Origin: Promerops cafer
Taxonomy: Eukaryota > Chordata > Aves > Passeriformes > Nectariniidae
Assembly (NCBI GenBank): GCA_013398275.1
Contig: VZSE01006622.1
Span: 234,407-298,406 of the forward strand
Length of the DNA: 64,000 bases
Direction of reading: 5' to 3'
This document shows, in pieces, positions 11,951 through 25,053 of this stretch. The notes under the pieces are model-generated. The model worked only from the letters and a program-made list of their open reading frames with translations, searched no databases and was not told where the DNA came from. The translations under genes were made by a program, and so were the position numbers. Each line of letters opens with the position of its first letter. Positions within the stretch are counted from its first letter, which is position 1.

Positions 11951-14900
11951 GGGGTTGAAGCAGCCCCATGTGATACTGCTGTCAGGGTAGGGTAGGGTCA
12001 TCTCTGCCATCTTCAAATTCCCTGTGGGTTGCAGACAAACATATCACTTGTGGGGAGTTTGGGGGGGTTTGGCCATCAGCAGGTGGGAGAGAGACACCTT
12101 GCTCTTGTCTGGAAAGCTGTGTCCTGAATATTTGGTGTTGGTGGGGTAGCAGGATTTGTCTGCATGCCATTTTAGAGATTCATGTTTGGGGTGAGATGTG
12201 GGAGATGGTGTTTCTTGGTCTCCCACATCGCATCTCAAAGAATGAAACAGGCTTTTGTCAAATGAAAACTTCCCTTCTCTCTGCAGACATTAATGAAGAA
12301 CTTCAGCCCCCAAATGTTAACTTTTTGAGTGTGGGGTTTATGTCCAAATTGTGAAACTGTTTTGATATCTTAGATGACAGCTGCTAAATACTGTGTTCCC
12401 TTGTGCTTAGAAAAGAACAATATGAAGTGTGTGCAGGAGGGAAGACAAAATAATCCTGGCATTAGTGTTTAAAGCATGTAGGTGAACTGATATTTAGGTT
12501 TCCAGCAAGCCCTGGAAATGGCTGTAGTTTGCATGTGAGTTAATGGCTGTAGGTTACCATCTTGTCTGTGTCAAACTTCTTGAACTATTGGTACTTGGAA
12601 AAGCAGTAGCACCTGTCTAGAAAACATCCTGTGTTTCATTTCAACACATCTGATTCTTCTTTTACTTCTTCCACGTGCTTGGTGCATTTTAGGGTGTGTA
12701 CAGCAAATAGGTGGAAGAATGCTGAGCAAACATCTCACTCAGAGACAAGCAGAGGTGACTAATGGGAAATAATAATTCATCTCTCTTAGCCACTCACTTC
12801 CCATTGTATTCCCATTGTTATCCTGGCTGTTGAAATGGCCCCATGAAGCCGTGGTGCCTGGAAATGCTGCCAGTCAGTGACACACAGCAGCTTGTAAGGG
12901 AAAAGAGAGTGGTCTCAGGTGCTTTTAGCAAGTGGAATGGGATGAAAGCTGAGCTTGGGCTGCCCATCAGCAGGCAGAGCAGGAAGGTAGGCATCTTGGA
13001 TTTTGTTGAGTTGAAAAATCTGTCTTCAGGACACTTACTGTTGTGGATTTGCTTCTAGATGGAGCTGCTCTAGGGTGCTTGTTCCTTACCAGCTCTGTAC
13101 ATCATCACCATCACAGTAAATGGGGTTTTTTAATACATAATGAACAGTAGAAGAGTAAAACACTTATTGCTGCAATAAAGTCAAACCAGCCATAACCTTG
13201 TTCTCAAATGTTTTTAAAGCTGGTAGTAAAAAATAAAAGAAGATAGGTCTGGTTTTCAGACCTGAAATTGAAAACAAAGAGTGCTACCTGCTGGCCAGAT
13301 GAGTTCTGTACTTCACACCCTGCTGGTGCTTTTGACTCATAGGATAATTTAGGTTACAGGTTAGTTGGGAAATGCTGGGGCTGCTTTCTTCCTGAGTCAC
13401 GACTTGGGTGTGCCCTCCACTGGGGCTGGAGCATCCTGCCTTCATCCCAGGGCATTCCTTGGGGTTCTGATGTAGCCTGGTGTGTTCCTGGGAAACCTCT
13501 TCGAGGTAATCCTTCAGTGTGCTCAAGCTGCTGGTCGTAATTTCAGGGAGTAACTTCTTGTAAATGCCTCTGCAGTTTTATGGAGAGAAAACCCTGTGGA
13601 GTATAAGTGATCTGGAGTAACGAGGTAGCTGAGTCCCTGTTGTATTTATTTTTAAACTGCTCATCTCCTGTGAAGGTATTATGTGCCTGATTCATTTTTA
13701 TGGATTACGTAGGGGAAAGTTTGATTTATTGTCAATAAAGTGTCAGCTTAATTCTGGCCTGCATTTTGCTAGCTTGGGGAAAATGAATGCCAATTCCTCA
13801 GCTCCTGTAGATTGCTTTCTCTGGTTCAGCCAAATTTCCTGCCACAGCATTCCCAAGGAGGCAAGCTGTGCTTAAGGAATGACACAAGCTTGCTGAGCTC
13901 GGAATGGTTTGTCAGAAGAAGCCAAAGAATGGCATTAAACTTGAAAGCTGCTTTAAAAAATAATTTCTTTCTGGGCTATCTGGAAAGTTCAAGTGCCAGG
14001 AGAAGCGTGGGTGGTGACTTCTGCTCTCTGCAGTCCTGTATTATTTTTTTTCTCCTACATCCTCTCGTACCTAAGAGGTAAGTGTGCTCCAAGAGTGGAT
14101 GGGAAGGGATGGCTCTTTCCTGCCTGGTGCTTCCTTGGAACCCCAGTCCCAAACAAGCTGAAAATAAGCTGAAAAAGCTCTGTTTCTGGTGGGAAGTGCA
14201 AGAGTTCTCTCCATTTCCCCAAGTTTATCTGGGTCCATTCTGCACTGATCATTTTCCTGTGGAAAGTGAGTATTTTGGAGCATCCTGGACTGAGAAGGAG
14301 CTGTGTCACACTCAGCCAGTATCAGTTTTCCAATGGCCTTTGCAGTAAGGACTGAAAGAAGTAAAAAAATGCTTCTTCTATCTCATCCCAGCATGCTGTA
14401 ATGAAGGCAGGTTCTTCCCAAACCCATCCTCCTCTTCCATTCCTGTGTTAACCTCGCTGGTTATCCCAGACTCCTGCCATAGGAAGGATGCATTTCAAGT
14501 TTCACCATATAATGAGCAGCAACTCAAGTATCTCAACTCTGGGAAGGTTTTTTGGTTGGGTTGGTTTTTTTGTTTGAGTGCAAGAGACCCCAAACATGCT
14601 GCTGAAGCCCAGGCAGAAGCAGCAGCTGTGGCCCTGCAGGTTCTGTGCACGGGATGGTGACAGAGGAGAGGAGCCATGAAGGACAGAGCTGGTTCCTGGT
14701 GGCTGCATCAGAGTGTACAGCTTGCTTCCCCTGTTAGAAATGGTTTGTTTTCCATGTCTGAACTGCATGAGAAGCTGAGCACAAGCTGGCCTCTGGGTGG
14801 TACAATGCATGAGTGGTTATTTGTAATTTTGATTAAAGTTTGTGAAACATGGATCTGATCTCCTGTAGAACCAGCAGCCAAAAGCTGACACAAGCCCTGG

Positions 14901-16287
14901 TGTAATGAGGAGGGAGAACTCCCTCAGCTGGTACAGATCCCTGCAGTTACACAAAGTGGTCAGCTGGGATATTTAAGACCCAGAAGGAAGCCAGAGATTC
15001 TGGGATTCCAGTCCTTCTGGGAATTCACTCTCTATTCTTCCCCAGTGTGTCTGCTGAAGAGCTCTTCAGAGAAGGGATGTGAGTGAGAGGTAACTCAGTC
15101 TGTCTTCTGAACAAGGTGGGGCTCTTTTTTCTGTGGAAATACATAATGCCTGGCCAAGAATCATCTTTGAGCCTGTCATGCCTGACAAGAGACCCCAGGA
15201 AAAGAGCCAAGTAGGAGCAAGAGATGCATTTACATGTATGCCTATGTGCTGAAAGTCACATAAATGAGGGCTTCCCATAGAGGTGCCTGGTTGGTGTGGC
15301 TGACCAGGTGTGCTAGGAATGCATGAATAACAGGGAGACTGACTGGCTTGTTGGAGCAGGAGGAGATAGATGAGAAGCAAGTCCCTTGATCCTTCCTTCC
15401 TGGAACAAAAGTCTTGGAGTCGAACCCGAGCGTGAGGCTGTTGTCCCCTGAGAAATCTCAGGCAGCTCATTGTTTGCTTGCAGATTACATTTGAGATTCA
15501 GAGGGGAAATACTCTGAATGCAACAATCAGAAGCTGGCTTACAGCTCTGGAGGAGAAAGCTTGCTCCAGCATTTTCTCCTCTAATAATGTGGGATATCAC
15601 AAGCACACTTAGCAGGCTCTTCAGTCTTCATAATTAGCCCTTTTATTCATCTGCTGGCAAGAAAGGAGTCCATGTTATATATTAAGCAGTGGGGGAAGAA
15701 AGAAGATCATGAGTGAATGTTACCCAAATAACGTGAAAAATCTGACAAGCATATCAAGACTGGAAGGAACTGAGAAGGTTTTTCCATCAGTGAGAAGCTG
15801 CTGGTATCCCAGAGGAAATCATGGTGGTTTCTAATTGATCTCAACTGTGTTCTTGGCATAATATAATTGTCCTTCTCCTGGAAGCTCATTTTTTAAATTT
15901 TTTTTAGAACTGCAGTCTATAACCTATTGCCTATGGATTTATTTTTACAAGATAACATGAAGAGCTTAGTAATTGTCTGCATATTTATCAAGTGTGGTAA
16001 TTAGCTGGCTTTGAGAAAATCCATGGAAAGTATGTTTTTGTTAATCAATAGGAATATAATAAGCATTTGATTTTAGATTTGGCTATTGCTGAACAAGAAT
16101 AAGAAAAAGTTATTCTCTGTTTTTTCCTTTACATAATTCATTCCTTCTCCATGAAAACATCCTCCCCAGCCCAAAATGAGAGGAGTAAATGCAGGGAGTA
16201 TGGTTCTGGTGCTGAACACCCTCTTTTCCCCATTGTGGCAGGCAGTGAGTGTTAAGTAATTTTTGCTTTATATTCAATCATTTTTAG

Positions 16288-16344
16288 AGTGCTCTGAAAG
16301 TACCATCACACGAATAAAAGTGGCAGCCTATATCCCTGGTATTG
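16288..16344 (+). other. Candidate 57-nt cassette exon in MICU1 (unproven)
   Basis: Acceptor TTTTTAG (AG 16286-16287) and the strong donor GTGAGT (16345-16350) bound 57 nt. The segment enters in phase 1 and leaves in phase 1, exactly matching the junction between the 11580 and 19845 exons. Inclusion would add 19 residues reading KCSESTITRIKVAAYIPGI. The junction Asn would become Lys at one side and Asp at the other, with no stop codon. I know of no MICU1 isoform with this insert. Long introns contain many pseudo-exons, so the phase match could be chance. Confidence 0.3.
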
Positions 16345-17512
16345 GTGAGTAAATGGTATCAGTCTACTCTGAAGTAACATTTCTAGTGGTGCCATGTGCT
16401 TAGATACTCAGTGGCAGTGCTGCTGTTTATTTGGGGCCCCTGATAGGTGGCATCAGAATTTGTAGGAGTAATAAACAGTGGTAATGAAACATTCCAGGGA
16501 AGCTGATTGAGAAATCATTGTAGGTCACTGAAATGCTGCTGGCAGTGAGTGGCTGGTGCAGAGCCCTTGGCTGCAGGAGCAAAAGGGATGTGCAGGGTCT
16601 CAGATAAATATAAATGTATTCTGGGGCAGGTCATGGTGGAAACTCTGGGTTTGTTCACAGAAACAACTGAAGCTCTGGGTGATCACTGCAGTCCAGACTA
16701 GCCATGGTCTGTGTCCCAGGAAAGCTTGAAACAGCCAGGTATCTTCCTGAAATGACTCCTGGATTTCACTGCTTCCTCTCTTGAGGAAATAATTTCAACC
16801 ACTTCTGGGAGAATGCTTTTTCAGTCCCTGCTCCTCAGTGAAAGGTGGAAAAGCTCTTTTTTCCTGGTTCAACATGCCTATTAGCCTGTGTTCCTGCAGC
16901 TTGGCAGCAATAGCCCAGCCAGGGGCTGTTTGTCTTGGGATTGTGGCACTTAGAGACAATCCTGTGGTGGCTTTAACATAACACTCTGCCTTTTGAAAAC
17001 CAGAGGTGTAATAACTGGCATTGTTCCCTTCCCTTGTTCAGCTGTGATTGTCCTCATCCATGCACTGCTCCCATTGGCTTGCCAGCCCACGCAAATGCTG
17101 AATTCCTATTGCAGCATCTTGGAGGAAAAGCTTCTTGGGGTTTTTAATCTAATTTAAAGAAAAACCCCAGGCATCAGGCAGCAGACCCTCTTTGTTGGTT
17201 TCCTTTTGTCAGGTTGAAAGGCTTGTGGAAAAGCAGGCAGCTAAGTCCTTAAAAAAGAAAGTAAAACTGTACTGGGAAAAGGAAAATGTATAGAGTAAAA
17301 GTGTATGCATTGAACATAAATGCCTCTTTTCAGCTTTTGAATTGGCTGCTTCTCTCAGGACCTATGTAAGGAGAATTTCACAGAGGAATTTAAGTGTGCA
17401 GCTTAATTAATGCAGCAGAGGAGAGGGGACATTGCTGTGCATGGCTGGGAGGGTGACAGTATAAAACACTGGTGGAAACCAATGTGCTTGTGTGGGCAGT
17501 ACAAAAGTGGAA

Positions 17513-18046
17513 TTATCTGGGTTGGAAAAGATTTTGAGATTGAGATCAACCACTGGCCCAGCACTGCCAAGGCCACGACTAAACTATGTCCACAAGTGCC
17601 ACATCTACGTGGCTTTTAAATCCCTCCAGGGATGGTGACATCACCACTGCCCTGGGCAGCCCCTGCCAGTTCTTGACCACCCTTTTGGGGAAGGAATTTT
17701 TCCTAATATCCAATCTAAACCTCCCCTGGCCCAGCCTGAGGCTGTTCCCTCTGCTCCTGTCCCTGTTCCCTGGCAGCAGAGCCCGACCCCCCGGCTGTCC
17801 CCTCCTGGCAGGGAGTTGTGCAGAGCCACAAGGGCCCCCCTGAGCCTCTTTTTCTCCAGGCTGAGCCCCTTCCCAGCTCCCTCAGCCCCTCCTGGGGCTC
17901 CAGCCCCTTCCCAGCTCCCTCAGCCCCTCCTGGGGCTCCAGCCCCTTCCCAGCTCCATTCCCTGCCCTGGACACGCTCCAGCCCCTCCAGGGCTCTCTGG
18001 CCAGGAGGGCCAGAACTGGACACAGCCCTCGAGGTCCCTCAGCAGG
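17513..18046 (-). mobile_element. CR1 LINE 3' fragment, antisense to MICU1
   Basis: Read on the - strand this is CR1. The + strand begins at the CR1 3' side (TCTGGGTTGGAAAAGATTTT), passes the CTAATATCCAATCTAAACCT block, and proceeds upstream into the GC-rich CTTTTTCTCCAGGCTGAGCC region and the CACAGCCCTCGAGGTCCCTC block. It is 5'-truncated with no intact reverse transcriptase frame. An internal 38-bp unit is tandemly duplicated. Both outer boundaries are approximate. Confidence 0.87.
17866..17956. repeat. 38-bp tandem repeat inside the CR1 copy
   Basis: A 38-bp unit starting CCCCTTCCCAGCTCCCTCAG occurs at 17866-17903 and 17904-17941. A partial third copy (15 bases) starts at 17942. The two full copies appear identical, pointing to recent or homogenised expansion. 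Confidence 0.85.
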
Positions 18047-19844
18047 GTCAGCCACTGCTGGGACAGCCCAGGAGCCATTATTTCCATATTTATTTATTAC
18101 ATGAATATTTATTATAATTATTTAGAAATAACTGTCATTTTATATATATAAATACCATATATCAGCTCATCTTTTCATGCTGTTCTCTGCACAATCATCC
18201 ATTCATTTTGGCTCTCTATTGAAATCTGTTTGCTTTCCCAGTGTCCAGTTGCAGGAGGTGCCATTAAGACATACTTTCACTTGCTATTTTTAACCCATGT
18301 CCTTTTTTTGGCTTTCCATGAGTACATGTATAATGTCAGGCTGTCTGTCTTTCAGCAGCATTTCCTGGCATGGGAAAAGGAGGTGTTCCTGAGAAATTAC
18401 TTTATTATGACACATGGACATAAGCTCAGCTTAAGTCACCATCCAGATGGATGGTCGGGGTGAGCTCTGACCACATGAAGTGTCCATAACAAAATAATCA
18501 CATTTATCAGACAAATCCTACCTCTAAATGCACCAATACTTACTGCATTTATACCCACAGCTTGGAGGAGGACAAAATTCAGAAGATTAAAGTCTGAAAA
18601 TTTGTATGAATATGCAATTTGCATTGTTATCAGGCCCACAAAATATTGAGAAGGTGCTTTCTGGCTGGAATTTTCACAAGTGCAGAAAGCCCTGTGACAA
18701 TTGCCTTGACCTTTGAAATTGGTGGCAGAGGAGTTGTAGCTGCTTTGGGTCACAAAGGGCAAGGGGGTCACCCTGGAGCAATGAATAATTCCATTTTCTG
18801 CACAATACCATGAAACTTTCCAGTACACAGGAAGGGTTTCATTATCCTCTTTCAAAAGCAGGTGACGCAGCAGGCATGGGGAAGGCTTTATTTTGGTTTT
18901 TCCATCTTATTTTCTAATTTAAATTGAAATGAGAATGTGCTAATTACCATAAACAGTGGCAGAAAATGCACGGGACGTCGTTCTCCGGAAGGTTTTATTT
19001 CTCAGAGCACCAAAAATCAGCCTGTACTCTCCTGAGTTTTACTGGAAATGCTCAACTTGAGTTCTGCTTAATCTCTTCTCAGGATGCATCTTCCTGACTT
19101 TGGATTGCAAAGCTCAGATAATTAATCTTCCTGAATTTTTTTTGTCATCTTGCTTATACGTGCAGTCACTGGTGTTAGATGCAGCCTGCTGGGCACTGTG
19201 GGTTAGATGAGAGCTTTGTGCCTTAACTCAGCTAAGGCTGGGATATTCTTTTCCCCTCTTCAGCATAAATAAGCATTTTGTGAAGGTATCAGAGGCTTTG
19301 TTGATACAACCAATCCCTCTCCCTGCCTTTCTCCTATCCAGCTAAAGAACCCCACTTCTTACAAATGCATCTACAGCTTATCTCCTTTAAAATCTATTTA
19401 TTTTACACTCAGGTATGAACAAGCTTTGGATTTGTTTGGGGATATCCCAATTAGCTATGGGAATGAGTCTTTTTTTTTCCCATTTGTGAGCCATTCAAAA
19501 GGTGGTGTTAAAACCACCAAGAGTCACAGGTGGAATGTTTGCCTGGTAATAGTGGAGGGATCTACTTTGGGGAGGGTATTTCAGGCTCTTGGTTGCTGAG
19601 TTCTTGCTATAGAAGGAGGTTTTCTTCTCTGATTCCATGAGACTGTTGGTTTTTTGTGTTCAAAATACGAAGTACAAAATGTACAAAACCAAATAAAATT
19701 TTCCTCCTGTCCTTGTGTTTTCTACACGTGTTACTCTACGTGTGCATTTTACTTTCCAGCCCTCTCAAACAGAAAACACAAGAAATATTTAATTCTATAC
19801 CATCACAGCTTTCTTTTCTGTAAGTATTTTTTTTTCTCTTGCAG

Positions 19845-19888
19845 ACCTGGGCCTGGACCAGTTCATAGTGAAACGCTATGATGGGAAG
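19845..19888 (+). CDS. MICU1: MICU1 coding exon, 44 nt
   Basis: This short exon lies between a T-rich acceptor (TTTTCTCTTGCAG) and the donor GTGAGC. Its first two bases (AC) complete Asn with the previous exon, and 14 codons follow reading LGLDQFIVKRYDGK. Human MICU1 has LGLDQYIIKRFDGK here, so the identity is secure despite the small size. The exon ends in phase 0 after Lys. That is the position where the mammalian muscle isoform MICU1.1 inserts four residues; the corresponding avian micro-exon is proposed at 27496-27507. Confidence 0.96.
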
Positions 19889-21038
19889 GTGAGCACATTA
19901 GACTATTAAATGTATTTTATTTAATGGCCTTTTTGACCTAGAATCCTTCAGTTATTGCCTATGTGAGGGTGTAAGTTAAATGAAGTGTGTGAAGTGTTCT
20001 CTTCTGAGCATTTTGGTTTTCAGTAGCATTGCAGTGCTTTTTCTGTAATGACAGAAAGATTGTTTCTCTAAAGAGACCTTATTTTAATGTTTACAGACAA
20101 AATATTACCACTTCCTATATTCTGGTGGGCTGGGAAATCATGGGTTGTAACCACATTTCTTTGCTGCTTCTTTCTGACTGTGTGAGGACCCCACAAGTTA
20201 AACCAGTTCAGGGGGAACTCACTGGACCTTTCCCTTCCAGTCTCATCTCCAGATTCCTAAAGGAGGGAGATGCTCTTGGGGTTTTTTTCTGTGTCCCACC
20301 CATGTATTTCCCCCCTATCAAGCAGCCTTTCTCTGTTCCCCTTTTGAGCCCCAGCTTCTTCCTGCAGCACTGCACAACTCTTCTGGGTGTTTGTGCTGCC
20401 ATGAGAGGTGTTGGTAAAATCTTCATTCTGGTCTAGTTTTGTCTCCCTGTGAAAGTGGAGCCACGTAGCACCCCACTTGTTGTTGTGGATGTCACAGACC
20501 TAGTTACCCACTCTGTAAATCCCACTGGGGTGGGAAAGGCAGCTCTGCCCCAGGACTGGCAGCTCAGATGGACTCCTTGATGCAGATCACTGCAGGTTAG
20601 TTAATTTTCCATCCTATCACCAGTGGCACACAATGGTCCTCCAGCTTTTAGCAGCTTTTTCACCTGCATCATCTGAAAATAAAGCTTTCAAAGGGACATC
20701 AGCATCTCACCCCCTATTGCTGCAGGGTGCACCTGGCACAGTGTCAGGCATCTCCAGCAAGCCTCAACACTGGGGAAAAAAAGGGAATTTAAAGCTTTAT
20801 ATAAACACAATGTGGGCTGAACATGTGCAATTCCCTGGGTTGTGTTTAGCTGGGACAGGTAACAACAAGATGATCAAATACCTGGGGTCCCTGTCATGAG
20901 CACTGGACGGGTGTGCTGGTTACCCAGGCAGCAGAGCAGGGCTTTGCTGGAAAACAGACAACAGGGAGGTGGATTTTGGCAGTTAATTTTGATACATAAA
21001 GCTGCAAAGCATGTCGTGAACACCTGTTTTCTTTTCCC

Positions 21039-23047
21039 TCCTGCCACAAACGTGATGTCTGCTTCTTGTGATTAAAAAAAAACAACCCAACCAAAGGAAG
21101 GAGGTATATTCTTTGCAAAATACCCAGTGTTTCTCCCTCTGGTTTCATGACAGTCTGTTTTGCATTCACTCACTTTGATCAGTTTATCTTGTCAAGCTAT
21201 CGCCCTCATCCCTTAGGCTTTACATAAACAGGATTTGTTTGTAGGGAAGAAGTGCTGAATCCCACACTATTTTTGCTAATCACTCCTCTGTCCCCAAGCA
21301 CTCTGCAGGCAATTCCCAGCACACTGGATAAAAGATCCTAAGGCAAATCCTTTGAACTCAGCTTTCTGTTCCTTTGCCCCTCAACACTGAGGGCTCTGAC
21401 CTGTAGTAGACTGAAATAGCTTTATTTATAACTTACAGATGTTGCTGCTGCACTTGGATGTCTCTGCTGTGGTTTGATTGCCTGAAAGTGAGGCAGCAGA
21501 TTTAGGGGACTGCAATGGACTTTGCTTTATTATTATTATTATCTTCTCCTGGGACCTGATTTTTCCACAGCCTAATAACACTCTGGAAGCAGTGTACTCT
21601 GAAAATGAAGAAAATAGAGGTTCTTGTTTGCTTGGCTGTCTGCTTAAAGACACCTTGGGACTGGCTACATCTGGCTGTGGCTATTAGGGCAGTGGTAATG
21701 TCCAGGTGAGAGGATAATTTGAGGAGAGGATAAAATGAGCTGGCCTTGGCTCTCCCTTGGTAATGAAGGAAGCTGACAGTGGATTGATCTGACAGCAACT
21801 TGTTCTCATTTTGTTGCTTGATTTAGGTTCCAGTTTAAAAAAACAACACAACTGAGGTGCTGCAGAGCTGACCTCACACATTTTGAGTTTCACTTGCATA
21901 GTGATAAAACCCTTCTGCATCTCTTCCTCCGTGCCTGGTTCCAGCCACACGTTCCTCTTGGATTATCAAAGCAGCCTCTGCTTGGAAGGGATCTGCCTTT
22001 GTGTGCTGGAGGAGCTGCTGGGCTCAGGCAGAAGGGTGAGAGGGTCACAGTTGCCCTAAGCATCCTTATGGATGTCACACAGAGGTAATGGGAATTGTGG
22101 TACTCAAAAATAGGCCTGGTCACTGGAAAGTTCTCCTTTTTTAAGGAGAAAGGAGTTTGTGAACAATCAGACATAAGCAAGCTGTGCTACTCAAAAGCCC
22201 TGACAAATCCACAGGCCAGATCCCAGCTGAAGAGTGGGAAAGAGGATTGATTTTAGTTCCAAGCAAAGATAGCATGCAAGCAGTAATTTAGAAGGAGATG
22301 CAGTTAAAAGGTCTGTGTAGTTAGTTGCATTTTAATTACATATTCCAGGACAGTGTTTGTAGCATCTGTGTGAATTTTGAGCATGTGTGTTTGAGATATA
22401 GATGCTGTAGCATTAGTGAGATGATGTATGAGCTGCTCCTTTCACAGAACCCATTTTATTTAGGCAAAACTGCCATCAAAACAATTAATTGGCCGTTGTG
22501 GGGTGATCAGGACTGATCTTGCCAAAGGATTTTGAGGAGTGATGTGCTTCTGTATTGTGCTTTTGTTGGGTTTCTGAGCCAGCTTGCTGTGCAAGTGACT
22601 GAATGCCACTGTGAGAAGATAATTCCACCTTTTCCCCTTCTTCCTGCCCCTCCTTCTTCCTACTGATAATTTATAGGGTTACAGGAGAGGGAGGTAGATG
22701 TTACTGCCTTATTAATGGCAACAATGCTCCTGTAATTTGAGCCTAAATGCTTTTTCTTCACTCATGCAAGACCAAAAACCCTGGGGACACTCAACCAGCA
22801 TAAACCTTTGGTCAGATGTGTGTGCCAGCACAGGCTCTTGCTTTTGGGCTGAGCTTGTACAGGGAGGCAGCCTGTGGCTCTGTTTTTGGCTAAGAGTGGT
22901 GCTTTCTCCCCTGGGGAAGCAAGCTCAGCAAAGTAGGGGAAAAGAGGCATTGATTACTATTCATTCAGAGTAGGAAATGGTATTAATCAGCTTGCAGACA
23001 TTTCATATGGAGTGGAGCCTGAGCAGAAGGCTGATGTGAGAACAGAC
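21039..23047. repeat. Copy A of a ~2-kb direct duplication (likely assembly overlap)
   Basis: This segment recurs immediately after the N at 23048, offset by 2006 bases over most of its length. The differences I found are in its first 70 bases: an A-run (A9 then C against A7 then CC) and a 3-bp GAG present only here. Every longer open frame in the two copies past that point translates identically. The copy ends abruptly at the N. Confidence 0.93.
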
Positions 23048-23048
23048 N
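23048..23048. other. Single unknown base at contig junction
   Basis: This is the only N in the window. It sits exactly between the end of copy A and the start of copy B, which is how a scaffolder marks a join of unknown or negative size. Confidence 0.97.
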
Positions 23049-25053
23049 TCCTGCCACAAACGTGATGTCTGCTTCTTGTGATTAAAAAAACCAACCCAAC
23101 CAAAGGAAGGTATATTCTTTGCAAAATACCCAGTGTTTCTCCCTCTGGTTTCATGACAGTCTGTTTTGCATTCACTCACTTTGATCAGTTTATCTTGTCA
23201 AGCTATCGCCCTCATCCCTTAGGCTTTACATAAACAGGATTTGTTTGTAGGGAAGAAGTGCTGAATCCCACACTATTTTTGCTAATCACTCCTCTGTCCC
23301 CAAGCACTCTGCAGGCAATTCCCAGCACACTGGATAAAAGATCCTAAGGCAAATCCTTTGAACTCAGCTTTCTGTTCCTTTGCCCCTCAACACTGAGGGC
23401 TCTGACCTGTAGTAGACTGAAATAGCTTTATTTATAACTTACAGATGTTGCTGCTGCACTTGGATGTCTCTGCTGTGGTTTGATTGCCTGAAAGTGAGGC
23501 AGCAGATTTAGGGGACTGCAATGGACTTTGCTTTATTATTATTATTATCTTCTCCTGGGACCTGATTTTTCCACAGCCTAATAACACTCTGGAAGCAGTG
23601 TACTCTGAAAATGAAGAAAATAGAGGTTCTTGTTTGCTTGGCTGTCTGCTTAAAGACACCTTGGGACTGGCTACATCTGGCTGTGGCTATTAGGGCAGTG
23701 GTAATGTCCAGGTGAGAGGATAATTTGAGGAGAGGATAAAATGAGCTGGCCTTGGCTCTCCCTTGGTAATGAAGGAAGCTGACAGTGGATTGATCTGACA
23801 GCAACTTGTTCTCATTTTGTTGCTTGATTTAGGTTCCAGTTTAAAAAAACAACACAACTGAGGTGCTGCAGAGCTGACCTCACACATTTTGAGTTTCACT
23901 TGCATAGTGATAAAACCCTTCTGCATCTCTTCCTCCGTGCCTGGTTCCAGCCACACGTTCCTCTTGGATTATCAAAGCAGCCTCTGCTTGGAAGGGATCT
24001 GCCTTTGTGTGCTGGAGGAGCTGCTGGGCTCAGGCAGAAGGGTGAGAGGGTCACAGTTGCCCTAAGCATCCTTATGGATGTCACACAGAGGTAATGGGAA
24101 TTGTGGTACTCAAAAATAGGCCTGGTCACTGGAAAGTTCTCCTTTTTTAAGGAGAAAGGAGTTTGTGAACAATCAGACATAAGCAAGCTGTGCTACTCAA
24201 AAGCCCTGACAAATCCACAGGCCAGATCCCAGCTGAAGAGTGGGAAAGAGGATTGATTTTAGTTCCAAGCAAAGATAGCATGCAAGCAGTAATTTAGAAG
24301 GAGATGCAGTTAAAAGGTCTGTGTAGTTAGTTGCATTTTAATTACATATTCCAGGACAGTGTTTGTAGCATCTGTGTGAATTTTGAGCATGTGTGTTTGA
24401 GATATAGATGCTGTAGCATTAGTGAGATGATGTATGAGCTGCTCCTTTCACAGAACCCATTTTATTTAGGCAAAACTGCCATCAAAACAATTAATTGGCC
24501 GTTGTGGGGTGATCAGGACTGATCTTGCCAAAGGATTTTGAGGAGTGATGTGCTTCTGTATTGTGCTTTTGTTGGGTTTCTGAGCCAGCTTGCTGTGCAA
24601 GTGACTGAATGCCACTGTGAGAAGATAATTCCACCTTTTCCCCTTCTTCCTGCCCCTCCTTCTTCCTACTGATAATTTATAGGGTTACAGGAGAGGGAGG
24701 TAGATGTTACTGCCTTATTAATGGCAACAATGCTCCTGTAATTTGAGCCTAAATGCTTTTTCTTCACTCATGCAAGACCAAAAACCCTGGGGACACTCAA
24801 CCAGCATAAACCTTTGGTCAGATGTGTGTGCCAGCACAGGCTCTTGCTTTTGGGCTGAGCTTGTACAGGGAGGCAGCCTGTGGCTCTGTTTTTGGCTAAG
24901 AGTGGTGCTTTCTCCCCTGGGGAAGCAAGCTCAGCAAAGTAGGGGAAAAGAGGCATTGATTACTATTCATTCAGAGTAGGAAATGGTATTAATCAGCTTG
25001 CAGACATTTCATATGGAGTGGAGCCTGAGCAGAAGGCTGATGTGAGAACAGAC
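23049..25053. repeat. Copy B of a ~2-kb direct duplication (likely assembly overlap)
   Basis: It starts directly after the N with the same bases found at 21039 and follows copy A to 25053. The sequence then continues uniquely into CAGTCTCGGGG. It is four bases shorter than copy A. No exon lies in either copy, so the coding sequence is unaffected. Confidence 0.93.

Larger units (their letters stand above)
11581..19844 (+). other. MICU1: MICU1 intron, 8.3 kb
   Basis: The donor is GTGAGT and the acceptor is a long T-rich tract ending TTGCAG at 19844. It contains a CR1-like scrap (11901-11950), a candidate cassette exon (16288-16344), and a large antisense CR1 fragment (17513-18046) with an internal 38-bp tandem repeat. 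The 15890-16140 stretch is AT-rich and repeat-free. I see nothing else. Confidence 0.8.

Noticed and set aside
21039..25053. Genuine tandem segmental duplication
   Set aside because: The copy boundary coincides exactly with the single N and the copies are almost identical, which fits an unmerged contig overlap far better.
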